Positions 56,463 to 64,000 of a stretch of DNA of 64,000 nucleotides are shown one piece after another. The notes under the pieces were generated by a model. The model was not told the DNA's origin and did not search any database. It was given only the letters and a program-made list of their open reading frames with translations. The translations under genes were made by a program, and so were the position numbers. Where the stretch lies: positions 6,014,001 through 6,078,000 of the forward strand of contig AP026548.1 in assembly GCA_026075535.2 (NCBI GenBank), read 5' to 3'. Every line of letters starts with the position of its first letter. The first letter of the stretch is position 1. This DNA comes from Tricholoma matsutake (taxonomy: Eukaryota > Basidiomycota > Agaricomycetes > Agaricales > Tricholomataceae).

Positions 56463-58644
56463 GTGTGCAAAGAGTTGGAACTTGCCCCCTCCCAGCCCTG
56501 CAGGTGGGGGTCCAGTCACAGCTAATCATTCCTTCTTTTGTTCCCTCTTGGCCCTATTCTTATTGGCCTTGGTTTGATGGGGAGGACCTATGTAGGACCA
56601 TCCTCCATCCACAAAGTCTGGGGTCTCCAGAGGTTGGGAGGCAGTCGACAGGGTTGGAGAGACAGGAGCAAGAGGAGTGGGGTGGGGAGATTGTACCGCA
56701 GCAATGGGGAGCGCAGTCGATGAGACAGGGTTAGAGGTTCCATGAGGGAGTCTGGGTACCCCCAGGGGTACACTGGGAAGCGATGGGTGGAGACTCAAGG
56801 ACTGGAAAGCGGAGCTGGATGGCCCTGGGGCCAATGGCCCAGAGGATGTGTAGACAGGACAAGAAGGCGCAGCAGGAGTAATGAGAGGATCAACATGGCC
56901 CATGGGTTGCGTAGTCGAGGTGGAAGAATGAGATGCTGAGCTGGGGGGCACGGCATGAGAAGAGGAAGACAGTCCTAGCAGCCCCCCCAAAGGTGGGGGA
57001 GTCTCAGGCAATTCCCTGTCTCTCTTATGCTTGGTAGGTGGGGGCTGAGCTAAACAGCGCGCAGGAGGAGGCAGCCACAGATGGGGTTCTGTCATCAGAG
57101 GGGCATCTTTGGGTGCAGGTGGAGCCACTTGACGAACACGTTGCAGGGTAACATCAGCATCTGTGGACTCATCTTCCCTGCGGGACTGAGTAGCCGCTGT
57201 CAACATTCCTATTCCATAGTAGTAGGCTTCCTGGACCTCATGGTCAGGGACTCCAATTGAAGCCAGATGTTGGACAACCTCCTCCATGGTGACATTGTCA
57301 GTCACTGGGGACATGAACTGTTGGTCTCGGCGCAGAGCAACGGAGATGCCCAATGAAGAGCGCACACTTCGATGCAATCCTGGGGTGGTGAAGACCTCTG
57401 CAAGGCATAGATTTAAACTAGATTTCTGTTGCTGAGACAGTCCAGGGGGAACTTGTTGTGTAATAAAAGCATTCCCCTTACGTGGGGAAGAGAAACATGG
57501 TGTTCATCCAGAACTAACCCAGAGGAGTTCTGGAATTGGTAGAGTTGTCGATGCATGAATTGGGCCCAGGATTCCACTGGGTCATTGATTCAGGGTTGAG
57601 CCATCCTGTCCAGCTCATGCAGTTGCTGAATTCCCTTGGAGGATTGTTGATCCATGGGGAGCCACTGGGGAAGTCTCCAGTTGGCGATGGCATAGCTCAT
57701 TAAGGGGGTTCGGGTCTTGGAAGGGGTTAAGCTGGCATAGCGCACATAGGACTGCACTCGCCATAGATAAGTCTCATTGCTGGGCTGCTGAGCAGCCATG
57801 GCCCATATATCAAACTCGGCACTGTTTTGTGGCAAGGTAGGGGGAACAGGATTGCGGACTGGAGGAGCTGGGGACCAGTTAGCTGGTTGGGAAGGGTTGA
57901 TCATCCGGGGCCCTGGAGGGGGAAGGAGAGGGTGCTCCCTCTCCTTCTCGCCCTCATCCACATCCATTGCCTCCACTGGTTGAACCTTTGGGGCAGGCGT
58001 GGCGGGCTTTGTGGAGGAGACAACATATGAATGGTCCCGGACTAGAGAACATGGTCTGGGGGAAGGCTCGCAACCACGGGGTCGTTTGGCCAGGCAATCC
58101 TTCAGACATTGGTCCAACTCATCCTCAAGGCACCACATTCAGGCCCTGAGTCTAGCTGTCTCATCCTCATAATCCTCCTGAAGTCGTCTGGAGGCCACTC
58201 ATTCCCCAGAGGATATCTCGTGGTCACAGTGGTCCTTAGCATTGAGTTAGTCTGGGTCCTGGTCGAACTCCGGCTGGTACACATGCATGGCATACTGCTT
58301 GCAGACATCACATCCAAAATGATGAACCACAATGCCCAAATGGGCATTGTTTCTCCATCCCCTGTCCTCTCGTCCCATTCTCCTTTCGCCCACCGAAGGG
58401 TCTTGACCTCGGGTGTCTCTTTGATCTCGTGGTTCTCACTCCCTTGGTCTCGGGCCTTGCAGCTCTCTCTCTCTTGTTGCCTCGAGCCTTGCAGCTTGAG
58501 TCCTTGTCCTCCTTCCCTATTCCTCCTAACGTCCCTCCCCCTTTGAGACAGGTCATTGGTCTCATAGTCGCTGACATCCATAGGGTCATTGCTGAAGTAC
58601 CTATTTCCTCCCATGAATGTTATGGGAGGCCGAATAGAAAACAA
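56463..58644 (-). pseudogene. B third ORF region downstream of pol
   Basis: Three successive frames on the minus strand: 58644-58102 (GNRYFSNDPMDVSDYET, then an Arg/Glu/Gly-rich charged stretch), 58138-57590 (PAPKVQPVEAMDVDEGEKE, AEFDIWAMAAQQPSNETYLWRVQSY) and 57377-56526 (VTMEEVVQHLASIGVPDHEV, then a Pro/Ser-rich tail ending QTKANKNRAKREQKKE). Together they may have been one protein of about 600 residues, now split by stops or introns. No known domain or membrane segment is recognised. The position after integrase and before the 3' LTR matches accessory ORFs of other fungal Ty3 elements. Confidence 0.5.
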
Positions 58645-58699
58645 AATTTAATCTCCGCCTGTCCTACTGTACAGGATCGGAGTCTGAAAGGTGGCACTC

Positions 58700-60788
58700 G
58701 GTAACCCCCACATTGGGCATCCCATTCTCCTTTTTCATCCCAAGTTATTTACCAGCCCAAGTGCGTGCAGCTGCGTGCTTGGGCAGATCCATCCAGTCCT
58801 TGGCACCGACAAGGGCCAAGTACCCATCTAAAGCAGCAAGTTCATTGCAGACGCTCAATGGCTCCCAAGTGGATTCCCCTAGGCTCCATTTTACCAGGAA
58901 CTCCAGAGCACGACCCTTCCATTGATGGGATGTAATATCTTTGACATACCATTCGGCATCGTCAGAGGTGCCAAAGTCATATGGGTTGGGTCCATGTCAG
59001 TTGGGAAACATGGCATTGTCACTCGCATGGTAAGGTCGCAACAGGACATGGAACCTGTTATGCACTCTCCTCCGATGCAGTTCCTCTGGTAGTTCCAAGT
59101 CATAGTTGGATTTCTCGGGTAGGCAAAGTAGGACCTTATAAGGCCCTACGAACTTAGGCAGTAGCTTGCTCGCTCATCCCTTAGGCATCCTAAGGTTCTT
59201 CGTGGACAGATACACTAGGTCACCCAGACTGATCTTGGGTTCCTCTTGCCTACGCTGATTGGCATCGTGTCATTGGAATACTCATTCTGCGATAATGCTA
59301 TCATGAGCCATGGCCATGTTGCGAAGCGCATCCATGGCAAACATTCATACACCCAGAGGGATTTGTTCGGGCAGTGGCAACTCCCTCATCATCTGGGGGA
59401 GAAACCCGTAATTAATCTTGAAGGGCACCATTCCCGTGGCCTGGTTGATGGTGGAGTTAATCGTGAACTCCACCAATGCCAGGAACTTGACACAGTCCTT
59501 CTGGCTCGAGGCCACAAAGGATCGCAATATCTGGGCAATTGACTGGTTGGCTCATTCCGTGGCCCCATCAGTTTGGGGGTGGAATGAGGTGGACATCAGG
59601 AGTTTCACATCCAGTATCCGATGGACCTCTCTCCACCAGCGAGAGGTGAACTTTGAGTCCCAATCAGATACTATAGATCCAGGTAGACCATGTAGTCGGA
59701 CTGTTTCTTTAACAAACAACAATGACAACTTGGTTGCCATTGTGGTGGTTTTCATGGGCACCAAGTGCACCATGGAAGTGAGTCTACATAGGAGGACCCA
59801 GAGGTAATTGAATCCCTCTGATTTGGGAAATGGGCCCACAAAGTCCATACCTATCGACTCCCAAGGCCGGAGGGGAATAGGCAGGGAGTGAAGCTTGCCT
59901 TGAGGGGAAGCATACTCCCCCTTAGACCGAAGGCATGCCTGGCAGGAATTGCAGAATAGGTTGATCTCGTACTGGAGGCATGGCCACCAGTACCATCAAC
60001 ATACATATTCCTCTGTTTTTGCGGGCCCAAAGTGACTGACAATACAGTGAGCTTGGTCGATTATCTGACCATGCAATGTACCGTCCTTCGAGAGGGCAGA
60101 GGGAATGCAGAGGACCCAAACTCCTCCCTTGTTCTTGGTCCACACCAGCCCATCCTCCACCTCAAAACTTGGGTGATCCCCTGGTCGTTTCAGGATCTTA
60201 CTGAAGAGCTTGTCATCGGCGTATCCTGCTCGGATGTCCTCATCCAGTGGGTCGTGTTCGGATAATTGGACCTTCAGATCAGTCCCCGATGCCAATGAGT
60301 CATAGATTGTTGGATTATCACTCCTGTCTAAGGCAGGGGTGACATCGTCCTCTTCAGGATGATCCACCATTATGGCTGCCACTTGCTCCCACTCTTTGAT
60401 CCTTTCTCTAAGGGCGGCTAAGTGCTCCTTCACCCGCAGGGCCTGGGCATGGGCTGAACGGTTCTCAATCACCTTGTTCTTGATCTCAAGATGCCTTTCC
60501 CAAGGGAGGTCCTCATGCTTGGGATCCAACCTTACATCTGCGAACATGTAATGTTGCACCAGAGGGGCCTCATCCCAGTTATCAAACTGGTAGTACCGGG
60601 ACAGGGTGTCAGCCACCTTGTTAAGGTTTCCTTTGATATATCATATATCAAAGTCAAATCTTGACAGGTATTCCATCCATCACATCTGCCTAGTGGATAG
60701 GCGACACTGCGTCTGGAAGAACTCTAGGGCCTTGTGGTCGGTTACCACATGGAACCTCCATCCTATCAGTTTATCCTCCCACTTGAGT
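58700..60788 (-). pseudogene. B RNase H end, integrase and chromodomain-like tail
   Basis: From 60788 down: the RNase H end (FHVVTDHKALEFFQTQ, MADTLSRYYQF at 60,610), a charged linker, the integrase zinc part around 60,050-59,930, core D in DFVGPFPKSEGF (59,840), D in IVSDWDSKF (59,665), E in HPQTDGATE (59,560) followed at once by TGA, then FTINSTINQATGM, GPYKVLLCLPEKSNY (59,140), RRRVHNRFHV (59,070) and a chromodomain-like end (AEWYVKDITSHQWKGR, KWSLGESTWEPLS; 58,960-58,860). Several stops make it inactive. The order and motifs are those of Ty3/gypsy integrases. Confidence 0.82.
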
Positions 60789-61547
60789 TGTTAAGGGCGA
60801 AGCCTCAACCACTCGATCTAATCGATGTCGTTCGACGAGGTGCTTCCTCGATGAGTCGTTCGGCACTAGTCTTACTCGGGGCGTCCGACGTAAGATAGGT
60901 AGTGCACTCTAGCAGGGCTTCTGCGTAGAGTCGTTCAGGTTCATGCACTAAGGGGCTTCCTTAGTGGTTTCGAGTAAGTTCGCGAGTTGCAAGTTAAGGC
61001 TGTTAATTGCCTAGATCTAAACTAAGGACATCCCTACTATGAGTTGCAGTACTTATACTACGAGGGAGGTCCTTATTGTCCAATCAGAAAGATAGATGCA
61101 TATCAAGTAAGAATAGAAACAATAGGCCTCATGCCTTGCATGAGGCGTCCGATGTCACGGAGTGCTGCAGTGCAGCATGTCAGGAAACAATAAGAGATAA
61201 GCCTCATGCCTAGCATGAGGCGTCTGATGTCACAGATCCGATGTCAAGGATCCGATGTCAAGGACATGCTGTGGCACAGCATGTCGATCGTGAGAGTCTG
61301 ACATCACGGACCTGATGTCAGGGGGCTGTCGTATCACAGCATGTGTGGGAGTGGGTTTGGGTGCATGGAGTCACCATGCGTCAAGGGTGCCTTCCACAGG
61401 AAGGGGATTGAATGCATGCAGTCGGCATGTGTCGTGTGTGTGTCTGATGTCAAGGACATGCCCTAGGCATGAATCAAGGGGTGCCTCCTGTCTGGAGGGG
61501 ATCGTTGGGTGCGTCGGGTTCCATGAGTTACAAGGAAAATTGTAACA
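60789..61547 (-). repeat. C 3' LTR with short hairpin array
   Basis: 759 bp, TGTTAC...TTAACA on the minus strand. Between 61,120 and 61,480 it holds repeated short palindromes: GCCTCATGC-(3-4)-GCATGAGGC at 61,129 and 61,202, TGCTGCAGTGCAGCA at about 61,160, ATGCTGTGGCACAGCAT at about 61,266, and many (C/A)GATGTCA(C/A)GG repeats. Confidence 0.85.
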
Positions 61548-61918
61548 TTACCCCCCCCCGCTATGGTCGAAAGTTCCACACTTTGACCTAAATCTTTGTC
61601 TCTCCTTCGTGGTCTGATCGGGTGTGGTCTGGTTATGTGGGTAGGTTGGGGTCGAGGGGTACGATGGAGGAATAATTCATGTCTGAACTCGGACCATGAT
61701 CGGGTTCTTCTGGTTCGTGCTGCCCTAGGTAGCGGTGTCAAGGAGTCAGTAGTATCGTTGAAAGGGGGGCATTGCAGGATGGCAAATTCAATGTCTGTAA
61801 TTGGGGGTTCAGGTTCTGTTCGGAAGATGGCGTAGAGGCAGAATGTAAAGGTTAGGGCTGCCGCTGCAGCCAGGGTCATGCCAACAACGATGGTGAGGAT
61901 CATAATCCCTGTGAGCAT
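61463..61918 (-). CDS. C terminal ORF with predicted membrane segment
   Basis: An open frame from ATG 61918 begins with a strongly hydrophobic stretch of about 30 residues (MILTIVVGMTLAAAAALTF), predicted as a signal anchor or membrane helix, followed by a short acidic part and an Arg/Pro-rich tail (RTRRTRSWSEFRHELFLH, PHPIRPRRRDKD). It runs through the polypurine tract into the LTR and stops at 61,463. The position after pol is where envelope-like genes sit, but there is no ectodomain, so it is not a classical envelope. Function is unknown. It may be chance openness, but the clean hydrophobic start is notable. Confidence 0.45.
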   Translation of the reverse strand: MLTGIMILTIVVGMTLAAAAALTFTFCLYAIFRTEPEPPITDIEFAILQCPPFNDTTDSLTPLPRAARTRRTRSWSEFRHELFLHRTPRPQPTHITRPHPIRPRRRDKDLGQSVELSTIAGGGNVTIFLVTHGTRRTQRSPPDRRHPLIHA

Positions 61919-61957
61919 GGGTCTGTCTTGTCATGCCATCGTCTTGAGCTCTGCCTT

Positions 61958-62317
61958 TTAAATCCTTCCATATGGCTCCCCTGTCATGTTTCCCATCGTG
62001 TCATCATCAAAATCATCGTATCCGGAGTTAAAGAAGAGCTGCTGTCTGTGTTTGGCTTCTCTTTGATCGGTCTCTCGATCTTTCTGAGGTTTCTCCGGGC
62101 AGTTCATCCTATAGTGTCTGGGGCCTCGCTGTTTGCAATACTTGCAAATATATCGTGGGCAAATCAGGCCGAAATGGCCTATCTCTTGGCAGATGAAACA
62201 TCTGGCATGTCTCATGTGTGGGGGGGACCAAGGCGGTTGGGTGGTTTTCGGTTTGGGTTTGGGGGTGGTTAGATCAATTACTTCAGGTGCCCTAGGCACA
62301 ATCTTCAGGTTCTTCAT
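61958..62317 (-). CDS. C zinc-knuckle ORF downstream of pol
   Basis: About 119 codons. The centre carries two Cys-rich units: CFICQEIGHFGLIC (CX2CX4HX4C, a CCHC knuckle) directly followed by CKYCKQRGPRHYRMNC (a CX2C...HX4C variant). The start region is VIDLTTPKPKPKTTQPPWSP and the end is acidic (YDDFDDDTMGN). Such knuckles bind single-stranded nucleic acid. Finding it 3' of pol rather than in gag is unusual for Ty3/gypsy in general, though I recall similar downstream ORFs in agaricomycete elements. It probably joins the ORF at 62399-62683 by an intron or frameshift. Confidence 0.65.
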   Translation of the reverse strand: MKNLKIVPRAPEVIDLTTPKPKPKTTQPPWSPPHMRHARCFICQEIGHFGLICPRYICKYCKQRGPRHYRMNCPEKPQKDRETDQREAKHRQQLFFNSGYDDFDDDTMGNMTGEPYGRI

Positions 62318-62398
62318 AGAACAGCAGGAGTCTCCAGAGGGAGCTCATCGTTTGTCTCTGTTGCTCCACTCGCTGAATGGCGAGGGCGAGGTTGGTGG

Positions 62399-62683
62399 TC
62401 ATCTGTGCTGATCTAAGGGGGTGTGGGGTCTCTCCTCAGTCATTCTCGGTCTGTCTGACCACGGTGCAATCATCTCCTGGATCATCTGTTCGATCCCCAG
62501 GGCAGCTGCATCGTTCATTGCTTCTTCTAGATTTCGTTCCATCTGCTCGATAGTGCTAGCATAGTAGAAGCACATCCTGGCCAGATGGTATCTTGGTGGA
62601 TCATGGGTGAGGTGAATGTGAAGGGCATCAGTGTTCAATTGGTTTCGTAGGTAGTCTCGGGTGAATCGTCGTTCGGCAGGCAT
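62399..62683 (-). CDS. C small gag-like ORF downstream of pol
   Basis: 94 codons from ATG 62683 (MPAERRFTRDYLRNQLNT), with a helical, charged middle (YASTIEQMERNLEEAMNDAA). It begins about 45 bases after the pol stop at 62730 and is followed by the zinc-knuckle ORF, so the two may form one protein with a helical domain and knuckles, like a displaced nucleocapsid. Its own stop lies at 62,399. Function is inferred from the neighbour only. Confidence 0.55.
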   Translation of the reverse strand: MPAERRFTRDYLRNQLNTDALHIHLTHDPPRYHLARMCFYYASTIEQMERNLEEAMNDAAALGIEQMIQEMIAPWSDRPRMTEERPHTPLDQHR

Positions 62684-62729
62684 ATTGGGGAGTGTTGCAG
62701 CAGAAAGGAAGGGGGGTCTTGGGTTCTCG

Positions 62730-64000
62730 TTAGAGGTGGTACCTCTTCTTATATGCCGTCAGGATCTCGGGGGCATGTTTTAAGTTCAATTTGGGTTCCC
62801 ATGTGTTTTTGGAGGTCGGGTAGTCAACCCATTTCACGAGGTAACGGCGTGTCTTGCCGTGCTTCTTGTGTGCGATGATCGCTTCCACTTCATATTCGTT
62901 TTCTCCTTCCATGAGGTCAGGTGGTGGAGTCAGGAAGTTCCGTCCATGAGTGTCATTCTCGTGGTATCGCGTGAGTAAGGCCACATGGAATACCAGGTGG
63001 ATCTTCCATCTTGGTGGCAGTTTCAGTTGGTATGTCATTCTGGACAGGGCGTCTTCAATCAAGAAGGGCCCTTCTCGTTTTGGCGCCAATTTTCTCGTTG
63101 GGTAGCCCATCTTCAGGTTCTTGGAGTCAAGCCATACTTGTTCTCCAACCTTGAATGGTTCATATCGCCCTTTCATTCGGGCAGCCATAGCCTGTCTGGC
63201 TAGTTTGTGTGCAGCAAGAGCTTCCCTTCTCGCAGAGAGAAGTTCCTGGATTCTCTGTTTGGTGGCTGGCACGTTCGTCTTTTCATAAGAGGTGGGGATA
63301 GCGCATGGTTGATATCCCATCATCAAGTAAAATGGCGAATGTTTTACTGTGGAGTGCATCTTCTGGTTGTGCACGAATTCTGCCGTTGGGAGATAATGTT
63401 CCCAATCTTCGGGTTTGTTCAAACAGAACATGTGGAGGTAAACTTCTAGTTCTTGGTTTACTTGCTCCGTTTCTCCATCGGTCTGGGGGTGATAGGCAGT
63501 GCTCATGGATAGCTTGATCCTGAGCAGTCGTCCGAGTTCTCGGAAGAGTTTGGATGCAAATCGAGGGTCTCTGTCTGAGATGATCCTCCCAGGGAGTCCA
63601 AATCTTGTGTATACATGGCGCAGGTAAAGGTCTGCAGTGCCAAGTGCATCGATTGTCTTTGCGCAAGGGATAAAAATTACCCCCTTCGTAAGACCATGGT
63701 CTACCATGACCATGATTGAGTCAAATCCATTTATCACGGGCAAGTCCGTGATAAAATCTGTCGTTACCAGCTCAAATGGTCTGCTGGCATCGGATGATAT
63801 CGGTGTCGGCAGTGGGGTCATCGGGTGTGTATTCACTTTCATTTGCTGGCACTTTGCGCAGCCTTCGATGTACTTCTTGATGAAGTTGGCCATTCCTGGC
63901 CACCAGTAGTCTTGTCGGATCAGTTCGATCATCTGCCATTGTCCAGGGTGTCCTGTTGTGATGCTATCATGGTATTTTCATATGATCGCTCGGCGGAGGG
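62730..64000 (-). CDS. C integrase with chromodomain (5' part outside the window)
   Basis: The frame is open from the window edge to the stop at 62730. The H2C2 zinc part spans the edge (YHDSITTGHPGQW, then CAKCQQMK at about 63,860). The catalytic core has D in TTDFITDLPVINGFD, D in IISDRDPRF and E in QTDGETEQVNQELE. The C-terminal part has GPFLIEDALS and IHLVFHVALLTRY, then a chromodomain at about 62,740-62,890 (YEVEAIIAHKKHGKTRRYLV, WVDYPTSKNTWEP). All catalytic residues are present. The integrase inserts cDNA in the nucleus, guided by the chromodomain to silent chromatin in related elements. Confidence 0.9.

Larger units (their letters stand above)
55871..60788 (-). mobile_element. LTR retrotransposon B (Ty3/gypsy), 3' portion
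   Basis: The minus-strand element ends here with its 3' LTR (55871-56055). Upstream of it lie a polypurine tract (AAAGGGGGAGAG), a long third ORF region (56.46-58.64 kb), and pol parts for RNase H and integrase (58.7-60.79 kb). Element C cuts it at 60788 within RNase H; its reverse transcriptase, gag and 5' LTR are beyond the window. It is inserted in the gag of the A-family fragment at 55870. Several TGA stops and frameshifts mark it as degenerate. Confidence 0.85.
60789..64000 (-). mobile_element. LTR retrotransposon C (Ty3/gypsy chromovirus), 3' portion
   Basis: The 3' LTR (60789-61547) is preceded on the minus strand by a strong polypurine tract (nine G then TAA). Upstream lie three short ORFs (61.46-62.68 kb) and a long integrase-chromodomain frame (62730 to beyond 63932). 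The element runs off the window; its 5' LTR and target duplication cannot be checked (expected TGAGT). It is nested in element B's RNase H. Its open frames suggest it is the youngest insertion in the window. Confidence 0.88.

Noticed and set aside
61463..61918. Envelope glycoprotein in element C.
   Set aside because: There is only one short hydrophobic segment, no cleavage site, no ectodomain and no second membrane helix.

Overview
The window looks like nuclear DNA of an Agaricomycete (mushroom-forming basidiomycete). The evidence is the short GT-AG introns, a nine-exon Prp4-type splicing kinase gene, and many fragments of protein families typical of Agaricomycetes: Plavaka transposase, DUF6589, DUF6532, a RecQ-like helicase and a basidiomycete integrase-core (DDE) gene. 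Families were recognised from memory of homologues; no search was run. Most of the window is mobile DNA inserted into degraded multicopy genes. One stretch of about 6 kb (48.6-54.7 kb) looks like ordinary host genes.

Left arm (0-18 kb): one minus-strand integrase-core pseudogene is split into three pieces (17.07-18.03, 7.56-8.11 and 1.16-1.59 kb) by two Ty3/gypsy retrotransposons with matching target-site duplications (TSDs). A1 (1586-7557, plus strand) has 426-bp LTRs, a chromodomain integrase and many TGA stops. D (8114-17069, minus strand) has 249-bp LTRs, a largely open pol and three copies of an unnamed 'YPGD' module between gag and protease.

Middle (18-47 kb): a decayed cluster of gene families. 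In order: an unrecognised plus-strand ORF pair; a two-exon minus gene with a PD-(D/E)XK-like region; two uncharacterised agaricomycete families (22.3-27.6 and 27.9-29.5 kb); a DUF6532 gene (30.3-34.1 kb); a long gene with a C-terminal 2OG-oxygenase-like region (34.3-38.0 kb); a Plavaka transposase (38.6-42.4 kb, plus); a DUF6589 gene (42.6-43.9 kb, plus); and a RecQ-like helicase (44.2-47.0 kb, minus). These are pierced or flanked by three non-autonomous hAT elements with 8-bp TSDs and five solo or LTR-like insertions. Nearly all stop codons and LTR differences are C-to-T or G-to-A changes at CpG, as expected from cytosine methylation or RIP-like decay.

Right arm (47-64 kb): a solo LTR of the A family, a small inverted-repeat element, two disordered hypothetical host proteins (minus), and the divergently transcribed Prp4 kinase gene (plus). 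After it comes a four-deep nest: an A-family 5' fragment (55016 onward) holds a 197-bp solo LTR and is broken by element B (from 55871, minus), whose RNase H region is broken by element C (from 60789, minus), which runs off the window. B and C both carry extra ORFs downstream of the integrase. In C these encode a double zinc-knuckle protein and a short protein with a predicted membrane segment.
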